DNA of 64,000 nucleotides from Bacteroidales bacterium (lineage in GTDB: Bacteria > Bacteroidota > Bacteroidia > Bacteroidales > UBA10428), in NCBI GenBank assembly GCA_016931575.1, contig JAFGEO010000146.1:1-64000 (forward strand), read 5' to 3'. The notes under the pieces are model-generated. The model ran no database searches. It had not been told where the DNA came from and worked only from the letters and a program-made list of their open reading frames with translations. Made by a program: the position numbers and the translations under genes. This document shows, in pieces, positions 25,738 to 37,300 of this stretch (positions are counted from its first letter, which is position 1; every line of letters starts with the position of its first letter).

Positions 25738-27888
25738 TCAGTTTACAATTTTAAGTTCATCAACCAGGTAACCGGCACCTGCATATTTATCAATAATAAA
25801 CAGCACATAGCGGATATCAACACAAATACAGCGTTGTATGTCGGGTTCAAAAGCAATGTCACCGCTCATGGCCTCCAGGTTTCCGTCGAATGCGAGACCA
25901 ATCAGTTCGCCCCTTGCATTGAGAACAGGACTACCTGAATTTCCTCCTGTAATGTCATTATTAGTGATAAAACATACCGGCATGGTACCATCATCAAGGC
26001 CATACCTTCCATAGTCCTGTCTGTGATACAATTCTTTCAGTTTTTCCGGCACAACAAACTCAAAGTTGGCGGTATCTTCCTTTTCCATCACACCTTTAAG
26101 GAAGGTAATTTCATCATAATGTACCGCGTCGGCAGGTGAGTAGCTATCCACCACTCCATAGCTTAGTCTGAGTGTAGAATTGGCATCCGGATAGCCGAGC
26201 TTCTCAGGATCCATTTTCAGTCTCCCCTCAAGGTAAAGCCGCTGTTGTTTCTCAAGTCCGGTCTGATCGATACCATCCAGTTCTTCGAAATATTTCCACA
26301 GGATGCTCGTTCCGGTCTCGTATGCCAGATCCTTTTCCAGTGCTTTAGCTGATGGATTCTCCAGAAATTTTACAACCTTGTCCTTCTCCGTGAAAAATGT
26401 CTGTGCAAACATCTTTTCGATGTACCTGTCCGTATCCCCTTTAAACTTCTTATTAATTATTTGATACACGGAGGGGAGCTGTTCCTCAGGCACCAGGCTT
26501 GAATAAAGCCTGAACATCTCCTTGTTAATTTTGATATCTGTTGAAAGGTTATAATTTTTAAAAAATTCTTCGGTAAAGGTTTTCAGTTCCTCAATTTCCT
26601 CAGCAATAGCCGCATCGTCCCTTTCCTTACTGTTCATCAGTCTGTGAAGACGTTGAAATTCCGTAACCAGGTCAATGATCTCGGCAGAACGGAAAAAAGC
26701 CTCGACAATAACCATGGCATTGTAGACCTTTGGTTTGTTCTCCCGATAGATACTTTCAAGGTTTTTCAGCACATTGCCATATCTGGCTTCCAGTAGCGTA
26801 TCGCTTTCAGCCCACTTCTGAAAGGCAGCCTCCTCCTCTCGTTTTTTCTCCAGCACTTTCAATGAAGCTACCCCCTTGTTCTGTCCAATAGAGTATTTAT
26901 AGTAGTTGCTCGAACGCGAAAATTTCGATGCATACTGAATGCGCACTTTCGGATCCATAAGCATATCTTCCTGAAGGATGCTGAGCCTGCGACTCCTGAT
27001 CTGGATGCGGCAGGTATTTTCAACGTCAATGGTTTCCTGGATACCGAAAGAGCTTTTATACCTTTCGGTACTGCCGGGATACCCCATGACAAAAGTAAAG
27101 TCACCTTCTTTCACACCATCGATGGAAACCGGAAGATAGTATTTGGGGTTCAGGGGAATGTTTTCCCCGGAATATTCGGCCGGTGATCCGTCAGGTGCCG
27201 TATATACCCTGAAAATACTGAAATCTCCGGTATGCCTTGGCCATTGCCAGTTGTCAGTATCGTATCCGAATTTACCGATGGAAGAAGGGGGTGCCCCTAC
27301 AAGTCGGACGTCTTTATACTCAGTATAAACCAAAAGATAATACTTATTCCCCTCATAAAAGGGGGCAACATAGGCCACCTGATGGTCATCGGAACCTGCA
27401 TCGTCTTTAATAGCCTGTATCAGTTCCTCGATCTTTGCCTCCCGGTCTTCCTCAAGCATTTGATCTGAAAGCTCCTTCATGATCTGATCGGTCACGTCCT
27501 CAATCCTGTCAAGAAATTTGACGGTAAGTCCGGGATTTGGCAATTCCTCTGCCCCTGACATTGCCCAGAACCCATCTGTCAGATAATCATGTTCAAGACT
27601 GCTATGGGATTGTATTTCGTCATAGCCACAATGGTGATTGGTAAAAATCAGTCCGTTAGATGATACGATTTCACCCGTACATCCCCCGCCAAAAATGACG
27701 ATAGCATCCTTGAGACTTGAATGATTGATGCTGTAGATTTGTTCAGCAGTAAGCTGAATTCCCATTTCCTCCATTTCCGGCATGTTCAGTGCCTGTAAAA
27801 GAGGCAACATCCACATTCCTTCATCTGCCCTGGAAGTTCCGGCACTGAGAATACTGAGACTGAAAACAAAAGCAAGAAATTTCTTCAT
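25738..27888 (-). CDS. S46-family dipeptidyl-peptidase, DPP7-like
   Basis: A 716-residue secreted/periplasmic serine peptidase that releases dipeptides from oligopeptide N-termini. Signal peptide (1-21, cleaved near A-D-E-G-M-W). The catalytic His is in T-N-H-H-C-G-Y-D (85-86), the Asp in F-G-Y-D-T-D-N-W-Q-W-P-R-H-T-G-D (about 225), and the Ser in G-G-N-S-G-S-P (about 650). The S1-determining position in L-A-F-D-G-N is Gly, as in DPP7 (hydrophobic P1), rather than Arg as in DPP11 (acidic P1). Such enzymes feed amino acid fermentation. It sits between rnhB and marC on the same strand. Confidence 0.92.
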   Translation of the reverse strand: MKKFLAFVFSLSILSAGTSRADEGMWMLPLLQALNMPEMEEMGIQLTAEQIYSINHSSLKDAIVIFGGGCTGEIVSSNGLIFTNHHCGYDEIQSHSSLEHDYLTDGFWAMSGAEELPNPGLTVKFLDRIEDVTDQIMKELSDQMLEEDREAKIEELIQAIKDDAGSDDHQVAYVAPFYEGNKYYLLVYTEYKDVRLVGAPPSSIGKFGYDTDNWQWPRHTGDFSIFRVYTAPDGSPAEYSGENIPLNPKYYLPVSIDGVKEGDFTFVMGYPGSTERYKSSFGIQETIDVENTCRIQIRSRRLSILQEDMLMDPKVRIQYASKFSRSSNYYKYSIGQNKGVASLKVLEKKREEEAAFQKWAESDTLLEARYGNVLKNLESIYRENKPKVYNAMVIVEAFFRSAEIIDLVTEFQRLHRLMNSKERDDAAIAEEIEELKTFTEEFFKNYNLSTDIKINKEMFRLYSSLVPEEQLPSVYQIINKKFKGDTDRYIEKMFAQTFFTEKDKVVKFLENPSAKALEKDLAYETGTSILWKYFEELDGIDQTGLEKQQRLYLEGRLKMDPEKLGYPDANSTLRLSYGVVDSYSPADAVHYDEITFLKGVMEKEDTANFEFVVPEKLKELYHRQDYGRYGLDDGTMPVCFITNNDITGGNSGSPVLNARGELIGLAFDGNLEAMSGDIAFEPDIQRCICVDIRYVLFIIDKYAGAGYLVDELKIVN

Positions 27889-27936
27889 GATTCACTATTA
27901 TTAAACACTTTATATAATTAAAAAAACTAAGCTCAT

Positions 27937-28548
27937 TTACCTGCTTTCACCAAAGCTTATCTCCATCTGCGTATTGAGCAGCTGGAAAGAGCGCCTGTGA
28001 AACTCTGTCAGTCCATGTTCCTGAATGGCCTGTCTGTGTGTTTTGGTAGGATAGCCTTTATTCCTGTTCCAACCGTACTGAAAATGCTTTTGGTGCAGCT
28101 CCTCCATAAATTCATCACGGTAGGTTTTAGCCAGTATCGAGGCAGCTGCAATAGCCAGGTACTTTCCATCACCCTTAACTACACATGTATGAGGGATATC
28201 CCTGAATTTATAGAACCTGTTACCATCGATCAGAATATATTCGGGGACAACCGAAAGATTCCCCAGGGCATTGTGCATGCCCAGGATAGATGCCTTCAGA
28301 ATATTCACCTCATCAATCTTTCTATTATCAATAAAGGACACCGCGTAGCTCACAGCACAATGTTCAATTTCCCTCCTCAAGTGGTTTCGGATCTTTTCAG
28401 TCAGTTTTTTGGAATCGTTTAGCAGGGGGTTCTTGTAATCGGCAGGCAATATTACTGCTGCTGCCGTAACCGGGCCCGCCAGACAACCTCTTCCTGCTTC
28501 ATCGCATCCGGCTTCGTGTTGATCAGAATCTAGAAATCGTTTGAGCAA
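27937..28548 (-). CDS. rnhB: Ribonuclease HII (TTG start)
   Basis: Removes ribonucleotides misincorporated in DNA. The 203-residue protein has the family core: E-A-G-C-D-E-A-G-R-G (D16, E17), L-N-D-S-K-K-L, I-D-G-N with the catalytic Asp near 108, V-K-G-D-G-K, and A-A-A-S-I-L-A-K-T-Y-R-D. No ATG or GTG fits; the TTG at 28548 is the only start that leaves the normal N-terminus, since two TAA codons precede it in frame. First gene of the leftward rnhB-DPP7-marC-rnhA-siaB run and divergent from the flippase gene. Confidence 0.92.
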   Translation of the reverse strand: MLKRFLDSDQHEAGCDEAGRGCLAGPVTAAAVILPADYKNPLLNDSKKLTEKIRNHLRREIEHCAVSYAVSFIDNRKIDEVNILKASILGMHNALGNLSVVPEYILIDGNRFYKFRDIPHTCVVKGDGKYLAIAAASILAKTYRDEFMEELHQKHFQYGWNRNKGYPTKTHRQAIQEHGLTEFHRRSFQLLNTQMEISFGESR

Positions 28549-28640
28549 TTCGGAATCAATTGATTATTAAGCATTAATTAAAGGCGGACGAATTTAGAAA
28601 ATTTACTTCAGCTATACAATTTTCTACCTATAAACCATGT

Positions 28641-30137
28641 ATGCCATTTCAATATAGTATATTCGTAGCCACGATCCAGAAGAAAATACAGTTGAAAAGG
28701 AAATTCATTACCAATCTCAGTTTTTTTCTTGTACTGAACCTGATCATAAAGCCCATTTATGTTTTTGGGATCGACAGGGTGGTCCAGAATACTGTGGGTG
28801 CTGAGATTTACGGGCGGTTTTTCACCTTGTTGAATATCGCTATTATTTTTCAGATTTTCCTTGACCTGGGGATAGAAAATTTTATACGCAAGGAGACAGC
28901 CCGGCATCCGGAGAAATCGATCACTTTTTTTTCCAACATCATCGTTCTGAAGCTCATCCTGCTAATACCTTATATAGCAGTCTGTTTCAGTGTCGCCCTT
29001 TTCAGGGATTTTCTTCCCGATGAGTTTCTGTACCTTTTTATCCTGATCCTGCTGAATCAGTTCCTGGCCTCATTTATACTGTTCATTCGGGCAAATCTGG
29101 GGGGGCTGCAGCTTTTTAAGACGGAAAGTCTGGTATCGGTACTCGATCGCAGCATCATGATCATAACTGTTGGCTCCCTGCTGATATACCCTGTTACCCA
29201 GGCGGTATTCAAAATAAACTGGTTTATTGCCGCCCAGACCCTTTCCTATAGCATCGCACTTCTTACCGGCATAGTGTTACTTTTCCGGCAAAATACCTCC
29301 AGGATCACGCGCATCGACCTGAGGCAGTTCATCCCCATTATCCGGCAGCTTTTGCCCTATGCAAGCCTGGTACTTCTGATGGCCCTGTATTACCGGGCAG
29401 ATTCCATCTTCCTGGGCCTGCTTCTTCCCGATGGGGATAAACAAGCCGGAATTTTCGCCCATGGCTTCCGGATCCTGGATTTCCTGTCGAATTATGCCCT
29501 ACTTTTCCCGATCCTGCTGCTACCGATCTTTTCCAGGATTATTCACCAGAAAAAACCGGTTGCCGGACTTCTTCAGTTATCTGTCCTGCTCCTGATGATC
29601 CCTTCGCTATGTGTGATTGCCCCGGCAATAATCTACCGCCAGGAGCTTTTTCAGATTCTTTATACCGAACACATTCAGCCATCAGCCGATGCCTTTGCCA
29701 TCCTGACTATCAGTTTTTTCGGCATGTGCATCAGCTATACATTCGGTGCCCTCCTAACGGCAAATGGCAATCTTAAGCAATTAAACCTGATGGCGGCAGG
29801 GGCAGTGATTATCAGTGTTACACTCAACCTGGTCCTGATCCCGAAACATGAAGTTCTCGGAGCTGCGATAGCGAATGCATCAGCGCAGTTCTTCACGATG
29901 ATCATTCATATTATCCTGGTTGTTAAGATATTCAGAATGAAGATACATGGGAAACTCCTGTTGAGAATCGGAGGATTTCTGACCTACCTGATCCTGGCTT
30001 CCATTGTTCTTTCCCAAACTTCCCTAAGCTGGTTAACCGGAACCCTTCTCCTGGCTTCATCCGGAATACTTCTAGCCTTTTTAATCCGGCTGATCAGCAT
30101 CCGGGGTATAGTAACTGTCCTGAAACAGGAAGAATAG
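28641..30137 (+). CDS. Polysaccharide flippase-like membrane protein (MOP superfamily)
   Basis: A 498-residue protein with about 12-14 helices and the start of Wzx-type flippases: F-F-L-V-L-N-L-I-I-K-P-I-Y-V-F-G-I-D-R-x-V-Q-N-T-V-G. A conserved Y-G-R-F-F-T-L-L-N follows. Family members flip lipid-linked glycans across the inner membrane for O-antigen, exopolysaccharide or capsule; no glycosyltransferase genes are adjacent, so the substrate is open. The ATG at 28641 is used; a TTG at 28692 would remove 17 residues ahead of the first helix and is a fair alternative. Confidence 0.82.
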   Translation: MPFQYSIFVATIQKKIQLKRKFITNLSFFLVLNLIIKPIYVFGIDRVVQNTVGAEIYGRFFTLLNIAIIFQIFLDLGIENFIRKETARHPEKSITFFSNIIVLKLILLIPYIAVCFSVALFRDFLPDEFLYLFILILLNQFLASFILFIRANLGGLQLFKTESLVSVLDRSIMIITVGSLLIYPVTQAVFKINWFIAAQTLSYSIALLTGIVLLFRQNTSRITRIDLRQFIPIIRQLLPYASLVLLMALYYRADSIFLGLLLPDGDKQAGIFAHGFRILDFLSNYALLFPILLLPIFSRIIHQKKPVAGLLQLSVLLLMIPSLCVIAPAIIYRQELFQILYTEHIQPSADAFAILTISFFGMCISYTFGALLTANGNLKQLNLMAAGAVIISVTLNLVLIPKHEVLGAAIANASAQFFTMIIHIILVVKIFRMKIHGKLLLRIGGFLTYLILASIVLSQTSLSWLTGTLLLASSGILLAFLIRLISIRGIVTVLKQEE

Positions 30138-30560
30138 AAATCAGCTCAACGCCAGGATGGCCTCCTGAACACCCGTAATTTTTCAGCATACTTATCCCTT
30201 TTATACCTGAGAGAATGGTTCCCACAGATAAAGCTCAATAACTGCACCGTGACCCCTGTGAAAATTAAGCTCATTTACCTGCGGTGATCCGCGAAACTAA
30301 CAGGTTAATTCAGACTATGCACTGCAGGGTACTATTTGGTCAAAAAGAATACTGTTTAACAGCGAGTGCCCAGAAGCTGATCCCTGACAAGCTGAAAAAC
30401 TTTTCAACACCCTATTCCTGCTTTCAGTAAGCATTCCTGATAATTCCCGGAGATAGTCGCAGACTCTATTTTTTTAAGCGACAATAAGTTAGAAAAAGAT
30501 CAATCCTGGCTGTTGTCAGTCAGGACTAATTATAGCCCAATAGTGTTCATAATTAAGCAA
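30138..30560. other. Intergenic stretch without a recognisable gene
   Basis: About 420 bases between the flippase gene and the RHH-like gene's promoter. No RNA gene or conserved ORF seen. It contains TGAAAA-AC-TTTTCA (about 30392-30405) and a 21-base near-copy of the sequence at the end of rnhB (30261-30281 versus 27923-27943, one mismatch). Confidence 0.5.
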
Positions 30561-30590
30561 TTGTACACAGGTTAATTGTTCGTAATTTTG
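30561..30590 (+). promoter_or_regulatory. Bacteroidota-type promoter with overlapping palindrome, RHH-like gene
   Basis: TTG (30561-30563), 19-base spacer, then TAATTTTG (30583-30590), a perfect TAnnTTTG. An inverted repeat TTGTTC-N8-GAACAA (30576-30595) spans the -7 box and could be an operator for the RHH-like product. The ATG lies 15 bases after the -7 box, so the leader is very short. Confidence 0.5.
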
Positions 30591-30605
30591 AACAAACCGG
30601 TTGAT

Positions 30606-30824
30606 ATGAAAAGAAAAATAAAAGAACCAGGTCTGAAAAGGGAAAATCCTCAAACCATTCGGTTTAATTCAAGGGAATTGAGCGCCATCAACCAGTACTG
30701 TGAGAAATTCAAAGTAACAAACAAGGCCAAGTTCATGCGTGAAGCGATTATCACAGAAATCCTGAAGAAATTTGATGAGAATTACCCAACCCTCTGGGAT
30801 GATGATCAACTCCGTCTATTCTGA
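30606..30824 (+). CDS. Small RHH-like (ribbon-helix-helix) protein
   Basis: A 72-residue basic protein. The core Q-T-I-R-F-N-S-R-E-L-S-A-I-N-Q-Y-C (about residues 16-32) then A-K-F-M-R-E-A-I-I-T-E-I-L-K-K-F looks like a beta strand followed by two helices, the ribbon-helix-helix arrangement of small DNA-binding proteins. Similar short proteins are common in Bacteroidota genomes. No toxin gene is beside it. The Met at 30606 (M-K-R-K-I-K-E-P-G) is preferred over an upstream start that would overlap the promoter. Confidence 0.6.
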   Translation: MKRKIKEPGLKRENPQTIRFNSRELSAINQYCEKFKVTNKAKFMREAIITEILKKFDENYPTLWDDDQLRLF

Positions 30825-30866
30825 TCCTGCAGGAAAAATATTGCGCTCAATCAGCTTACCGGGCTT

Positions 30867-31247
30867 CTAGGCCTCTATCTGCTCTTTATACTGTGCAGCA
30901 TCCAGCAGACCGTCAATTTCAGAAGGATCGGTCAACTTTACTTTTACCAGCCATCCCTTACCAAAAGGATCAGTATTGATCAGTTCCGGCGTATCATTAA
31001 TAGAATCATTAACTTCAAGGATTTCTCCACCGGCGGGCATAAACAGGTCAGATACGGTTTTAACGGCTTCGATAGAACCGAAAACATCACCCTGGTTCAG
31101 TGTTTCTCCTTGTGTTTCAATTTCAACAAAGACAATATCCCCAAGTTCCCCCTGGGCATAATCAGTAATTCCAATAACAGCAGTATCGCCTTCTACTTTA
31201 ATCCATTCATGGTCTTTAGTGTACTTCAGATTTTCCGGAATATTCAT
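30867..31247 (-). CDS. gcvH: Glycine cleavage system H protein
   Basis: Lipoyl carrier that shuttles the aminomethyl group between the P, T and L proteins of glycine cleavage. The 126-residue protein has the opening [21 protein letters not shown], and lipoylated K63 in [11 protein letters not shown]. The ATG at 31247 is the family start; two codons upstream is another Met. The order ruvA-sprA-gcvH is a known synteny in Bacteroidota. Confidence 0.95.
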   Translation of the reverse strand: MNIPENLKYTKDHEWIKVEGDTAVIGITDYAQGELGDIVFVEIETQGETLNQGDVFGSIEAVKTVSDLFMPAGGEILEVNDSINDTPELINTDPFGKGWLVKVKLTDPSEIDGLLDAAQYKEQIEA

Positions 31248-31346
31248 GATCAACTAATTTAAGTTCCTTTCCTGTAAATATACAAATATCATTCAGATCC
31301 TGAAAAAAATGATTAACTGAGTAATCAATCCTGCTGAGTTGAAAAT

Positions 31347-34300
31347 CTAAAGCGTTAACCTCAGGTTAAAACCAAAGCTGGTTTCCTTTGTGGGGTAGGT
31401 TGTTGCTGTGTAAGGGTTCACAACATCCCGGTTAAAGAAAAACTGCATGCTGAAACGGTCGCTAAAGACGTAGTCTGCCGTAAGTCCGATCTTTGTTTCC
31501 TTACCCCCGGTTGTAACACGGTTATCATCCTCAACCAGTGGATCGTCGGCAAGGAACCTCAGAACGGTCATGTTATCACGCATGGTGATATCCAGGCGTA
31601 TATTAAGATCACTTTTCACTTGTTGCTTCTGACCGCCAGTCCGGATATTTACCGGAACCTCCTTAAAACGGTATCCCGCTCCAAGGGTATAATCGTTATT
31701 CCGGGATTCGTTGATCTGGTTATTGTTCAGGCTCATGCTTATTGTCCTTGAGCGGCCGAATTCAATTTTCGTCAGGAAGCTGTTATGCCAGGTCATGTCC
31801 AGTCCGATCAGCGGCCTGAGTTCTTCCTTAATGGAGATCGCATTAAACTGGTACCTGGAAATGTAATCGTTCTCACTATCCCGTATTAGGCCGTATACCC
31901 CTTCATCGGCGTCAAAATAGCCGGGATCGAAGGTATCGAAGTAGCTCACATTTGTTCCAAAACCATTAATCGAATAAGTTGATTTATAGCTGTGGGAAAT
32001 GGAAAGGGTTTTCATCAGTTTCTGGATGAAATCCAGTTCTGACAGTCCGTCAAATGAAAGTCTCCAGTTAGGTAGAATTGTCCAGAAAAAGGTTTCCAGC
32101 GTTACGTTTTCAGGATCGACGCCAGTATAGGCGGCCAGGAATGCGGGGATAAGCACCTCCTGGGATGTTGATCCATAGCCATCATACAGGGCTTCTGAAT
32201 TTCCGTGAGTAAGCGTTGAGGTGTAGTTTTCACTAAGGCCCATTCGTTCACGGTAAAGCCGCCGGGAGATTGCAGACCGGTTTATCCTCAGCTGTTCAAA
32301 AGCTTCGGAGTAATAGTTGTTTTCCTCGCTGGGCGATTCGAATGCCGTTGCCAGGGTGACGGTTGAAATGGAGAAGCTTCCACTTCGGTAGATATGATCC
32401 ACCTGAAAGTCATTATAATTTCCCAGGGAGTCATCATAGAAGAATATCTGCTCATTGAACTCTGAGTAGGACCTCGATCCGGTAAAGTCGATCCTTAATC
32501 CTTTAAAAGGCTCATAGGATGCACGGTAGCTGACTTCATCCCTGGTATTAAACTCATAAGGCTGGCTGAAGGTTCTTTCGCGGGTTATCATATTTGCATC
32601 GATAGCCTTTCGAACCAGGCCGGTATCCTGCATACCCATTACGAATTGATACCCGGGAGCTCCATAATAGTCGTCCTGAAGATTGAATCCAAAAAGGCTT
32701 GTTTCAGGCAGATAACCTGGAAGAAGGCTTCCGCTTGTCCTGGTCCATGAGAGGTTTAGGGATTTAAAGCCAGTTAGCAGGCGAAGCGTATTATCAGCGA
32801 TGAAGATCAGTGGGTTTTCTCCGCGTGGTATCTTACCAACGACGACCACATTCACCCCGCTTACATCCTGGTCTGCAGTGATCTCTATCCGGTTCTCATT
32901 AATGATCCTCAGGTTAACAGCTATCACCTTCCCTTCGACATCGGTAACCGTTACGGTAACTTCTTCTGTTTTCAGCTTATGAGTAATAGCCCTGGGGGAA
33001 TCCTTCTTGAGGAAGCTGCGCTTTTCATAGCGGACTTCTTTATAACGGGCTTCATCTTCCTCTTTCTTCGGCCCCCTGCTTTTGATTTTTTGGTCCAGCT
33101 GTTTAAGGTATGGCACTTTACCGTACAGACTTCTCAGGTTGAGGTTACTGGTAATTTTGAGGGTATTTGAATTTTTAATGGTATTACCCAGCACACGGGT
33201 CTCATCTGACAGGACATCCCCGCGGGTCCAGGAGTAGTTTGTTCCGTAAGATGTATTCAGGTTCGCCCAGTTAAGGAAGGGGATCTTGTTGATGGGTACG
33301 TTATAGCTGATGTCGACCTTTTGGTTGAAGTTCATGTTCCTGCCCCCTTCAATGATATTCTGCCATACTTCTTCCTTCCAGACCTCATTTTCATCTTTAA
33401 AGAGGTCGTATTGCCCCTGTGGCTCATCGATCCTGGCAATGTTGGTGGCAGAATAGTCCAGTTTCAGGGAACGTGTCAGGTCCCATTTCATATCGTATTT
33501 ACGGTCCCAGGTAAAGTCCTTATTGACCGTAGGTTCAATCAGCAACTCAACATCCTCATAGACATTCCTAAGCTTGATTTCCTGGTAATTCCTGTCCATA
33601 ACTGTTCCGAAGGTAAACCGGGAGGGATAGGGATTAAAGTTCAGGTCGCGGACAAGCTTGAAAATAGGTTTCCGCATGACTTTGGATTTCTTGAAGGGCT
33701 GGATATTTTTCGGCCGGGTATTGAATACATAATTCAATCCCAGGTTATACTTCCAGAGGTTATTATATTCAGTGCTGTAGTTTCTTTCCAGGGTTTCGGT
33801 ATAGCCAAGACTGGCTGAAATATTGGCCGGAGAGAGAACATCAGCTTTCTTTATTTTCTTGTTCCAGCGAATGTTCGTCAGGTTGATGCTGGCCCGTGAA
33901 GTATGATCCTGTGATATTACTTTGAGGCTATCCCTTTCAGCCCGTGTTGCAGCTTCCTCAAGGACATCCTTAAACTTGATATCCGGGTCTTTCGGAAAGT
34001 ATTCCGGATTGATGATGGTTTTCGAGGAAGCAACATACAGGGGAATAGAGACCTTGGCCTTTTCCGGGAAGAATTTACCCAGTTCCATGTTTGAAGATAT
34101 ATCAAACTCATTGATATCTTCCATGGATCGTTCCTCGACTTTCTCTTCGATACTTCCAAAACCGGCAGTACTTTTGCTACCTGCGATACTCACCACTCCA
34201 AAGTCGGCCAGTTGTGCCTGAACCCTTCCATTGGTCGCCCATCCGCCTTTATTGTTGAAGTCGGTCAGACGAAGCTCGTTGAACCAGATCTCGGCAGATT

Positions 34301-37300
34301 TGGTCAGACCGTCATTCAGCCCATAGTTATTGGCATCGCCTGGATTGCGGACACCCAGCATGATTTGCCGGATATTGGAGAAATTGGGATTCCCCTTTAC
34401 TTTAATGGTGTTATATTTTACCACCTTGCCTCCTTCGTAAACCTCAACAGGTTTGGAGTATACACTTTGTATTGAATAGTTAAGCGGGTCTTCTCTGACC
34501 ATCCGGTTTCGTTCCTGTTTCAACTCAACCAGTTCTTCCATGATAAACTCAATGCTGTTATTGTCAGGCCAGACTGCCTCACGGTCCTTGATAACATCGC
34601 CGTTATACACACCTGGCTGAGTCAGCTCCAGGGGCACCTCAATCTCATAGTAGTTATTCTGGTAGTCGGAACCCAGCCGAATAAATGCAGACAATTCATA
34701 ATCATCGATCTCACCTTCATGCCCAGGTAGCGCTTCGGCATGAATAAACATCTCAAGGTTCTTGTACTGCCTCAGGTCGAGCTGAATGTTTTTAAATACT
34801 GCCCTGGCGTCAGCATCCTCAAGATCGTTAACTTTCATCACGAGCGACTGTTCATTGAGGTGTGCCACCTGGGGATTCCCAGGGTCGGTTACCCTTGATA
34901 TTCCTTTTGGCAGAATATAATTCACGGGGACTTTCTGTGAATTTTCTTCGATGTTCACGGCTGAAACCTCAAAATTTCCTGCATCTTCCTGGTCGGATAC
35001 TACCGGAGAGGTTTCCGCAATTTCAGAGGTATACCTTCGCCATTCACCGCGAACCAGGTCGAGGGTAGCGAAGCGCAGGAATACGTTTTGCTCAAAGCCG
35101 GAAACCATAATCCTCATGAAACGGATAGATTTAAAATCTTGAATATCCCCAACTTTTTTCTCCCAATCGTCCAGGGGTATTTTAAACTGGTACCATTTCA
35201 CAGGGATATCGAATTCATCCACATCGACTTCGATCTCATCCACAATATAATTTTTACCCATTTCATCCAGGTCACCCGGACGCAGGCTCACCCTGTACTG
35301 GAAGTATGTTTCGACAGTATTGAGCGTATTATCATTGTTTACATCCTCAATATCGGGCATATTGGAATTTGATTCTGTGGTCTCCGATGTTCCTGAGAGG
35401 GAGGGCGAGTTTCCTTCCAGGTTATTATAATCTTTATAGCGTTCAAAAATTCCATGATTATTCAAATCATGTTCCTCATTCAGGTAATACCGGAAATCGT
35501 CACCAGAAGGGTCTGAACTTACGATCTCTGAAGCAGAAGCATTAAGGTTATCCAGGTAATTACTGAAAAAATTAGTTTCATTTTCATTATTGAGGCCGTC
35601 GAGGCCGACATCCTGGTTAGGTCTGGCCTCCTCACCTTCAAAAGTATTGAGGTAAGTTTTCTGACCGGGGATATGCCCCCAATCCGTGATCAGGATGTCC
35701 GACAGGTCAGAGGGATCAGCCGGGAGGCCTCCTTCAAATGACTTCCGGGAATCGCGCAGTACATCTTCCGAGATCTCTCCCAGGTGGATAAAAAGGTCCC
35801 CGCCCGTATGTTCCTCATCTTCAAGGTAGGGATCCATTAGCCAGAATTCAATAAACTCAATGTTCGAGGTTTCGAAATCGGTTTGTGAGATGGAGCGCAT
35901 GACACCTGCCCAGTTATCCTCCGGATTCGGCAGCTTCGCCTCGGCGGTCAGGTTGGGGTTATAATTATAGGGCCCGCGTTCATCCGGATAATAAGCTAGG
36001 TTTAGGATCGTCAGAAAATTTTGCCCCGGAATATCGCTTTCTCTCTGGGGGAAGATCTCTTTTTCGCGTACACGCCGTGCGTAGTGTGACTTCAAATCCT
36101 CAAAAATCGCATCATTACCGGGATTATATCCTGTATTTTTGTAGAATAGGGGATCAACCACGTACCATGCCAGTTTTGCACGGCCATAACCGGAAGCCAG
36201 TCCATCTTCATCTCCCCAGGAAAAATCCCTGTTGTCTTTTGGGGCACTGGCCAGTGTCCAGCTAGAGAAGTATTTCATCTCAATTTTAGTCTGCGCTGCC
36301 TCAAAATCATCGATATAGGCGATTCCGTTCTTGCCGATTGCTTTTGACTGTCCCGGGATCAGGTGTGCAAATTCCCCTTCCATCATAATGCTGGAGGTTT
36401 CTTTTGTCTGAATAAAGGGCAGTGCATCAACCAGGGTAGTCAACAGCTGGCTTTTCGTGCGGTATGATGTATTCAATCCCCAGATGGTATTGGAAATGGG
36501 TTCATCGCCCATATTCACCTTTTCCGTAATGGGACGTTCGGTCAGGTTCATGACGGTTGCCCCGATGTTAAAATTCTCGTTAAAGCGATAATCCAGGTGG
36601 GTTCCCAGGAGGGTCTTTGTCTGCATTTGGAAGGTAGCGGTGCTCTCAAGCGATATTTTAATTGGCGTACCTGACTCCATCAGACCCGAATTAATGATTT
36701 TCACCCTGCCCAGGGTGTAATCAACCGTAAAATCCTGGTTTTCAACAAGCTGACGTCCACCTGCTGTCACCTTTACGGATCCTCTGGGGACATTCATCGC
36801 ATTGAGCTGAATTTCGGAACTTGAAGAGGAGCGGTAAACCCCTTTCAGGAAGAACTTATTTTTTTCAGCTATTTGTTCGGCACGCGTCTTTGTTGAATCA
36901 TAAAGTTCCTGGAAAACATATCTATCCGCAGCCTTGATGGCAGCAAAGCCTGGATTTTCCCCTTCGATCCTTTCCCGGAGATCGGAGCCAAATGGTTCCA
37001 GTACCGGGAAGTAGACCCTGCCGTTCCGGGGATTGATGGTAACACCCTCGACAAAGTCGAACATACCGTCCGGATTAGGCTCATTCCGGCCGTCAAGGTT
37101 ATCGAGTTCAAGGACTTTCAGCAGCGGTTGATTCTGCATATCAACCGAAATGGTTGAATCACCCAGGTAGTTGACGGGGACTCCGGTTTTATCGTTTCGG
37201 TAAAGAATGTCAAGCACAAATTTCTCCTGGCTAACCTGGTATGCCCCAATCGAATAGACGTTTTTCATCATCAGGTCCCAATTGGAAAATTTCGGTGACT

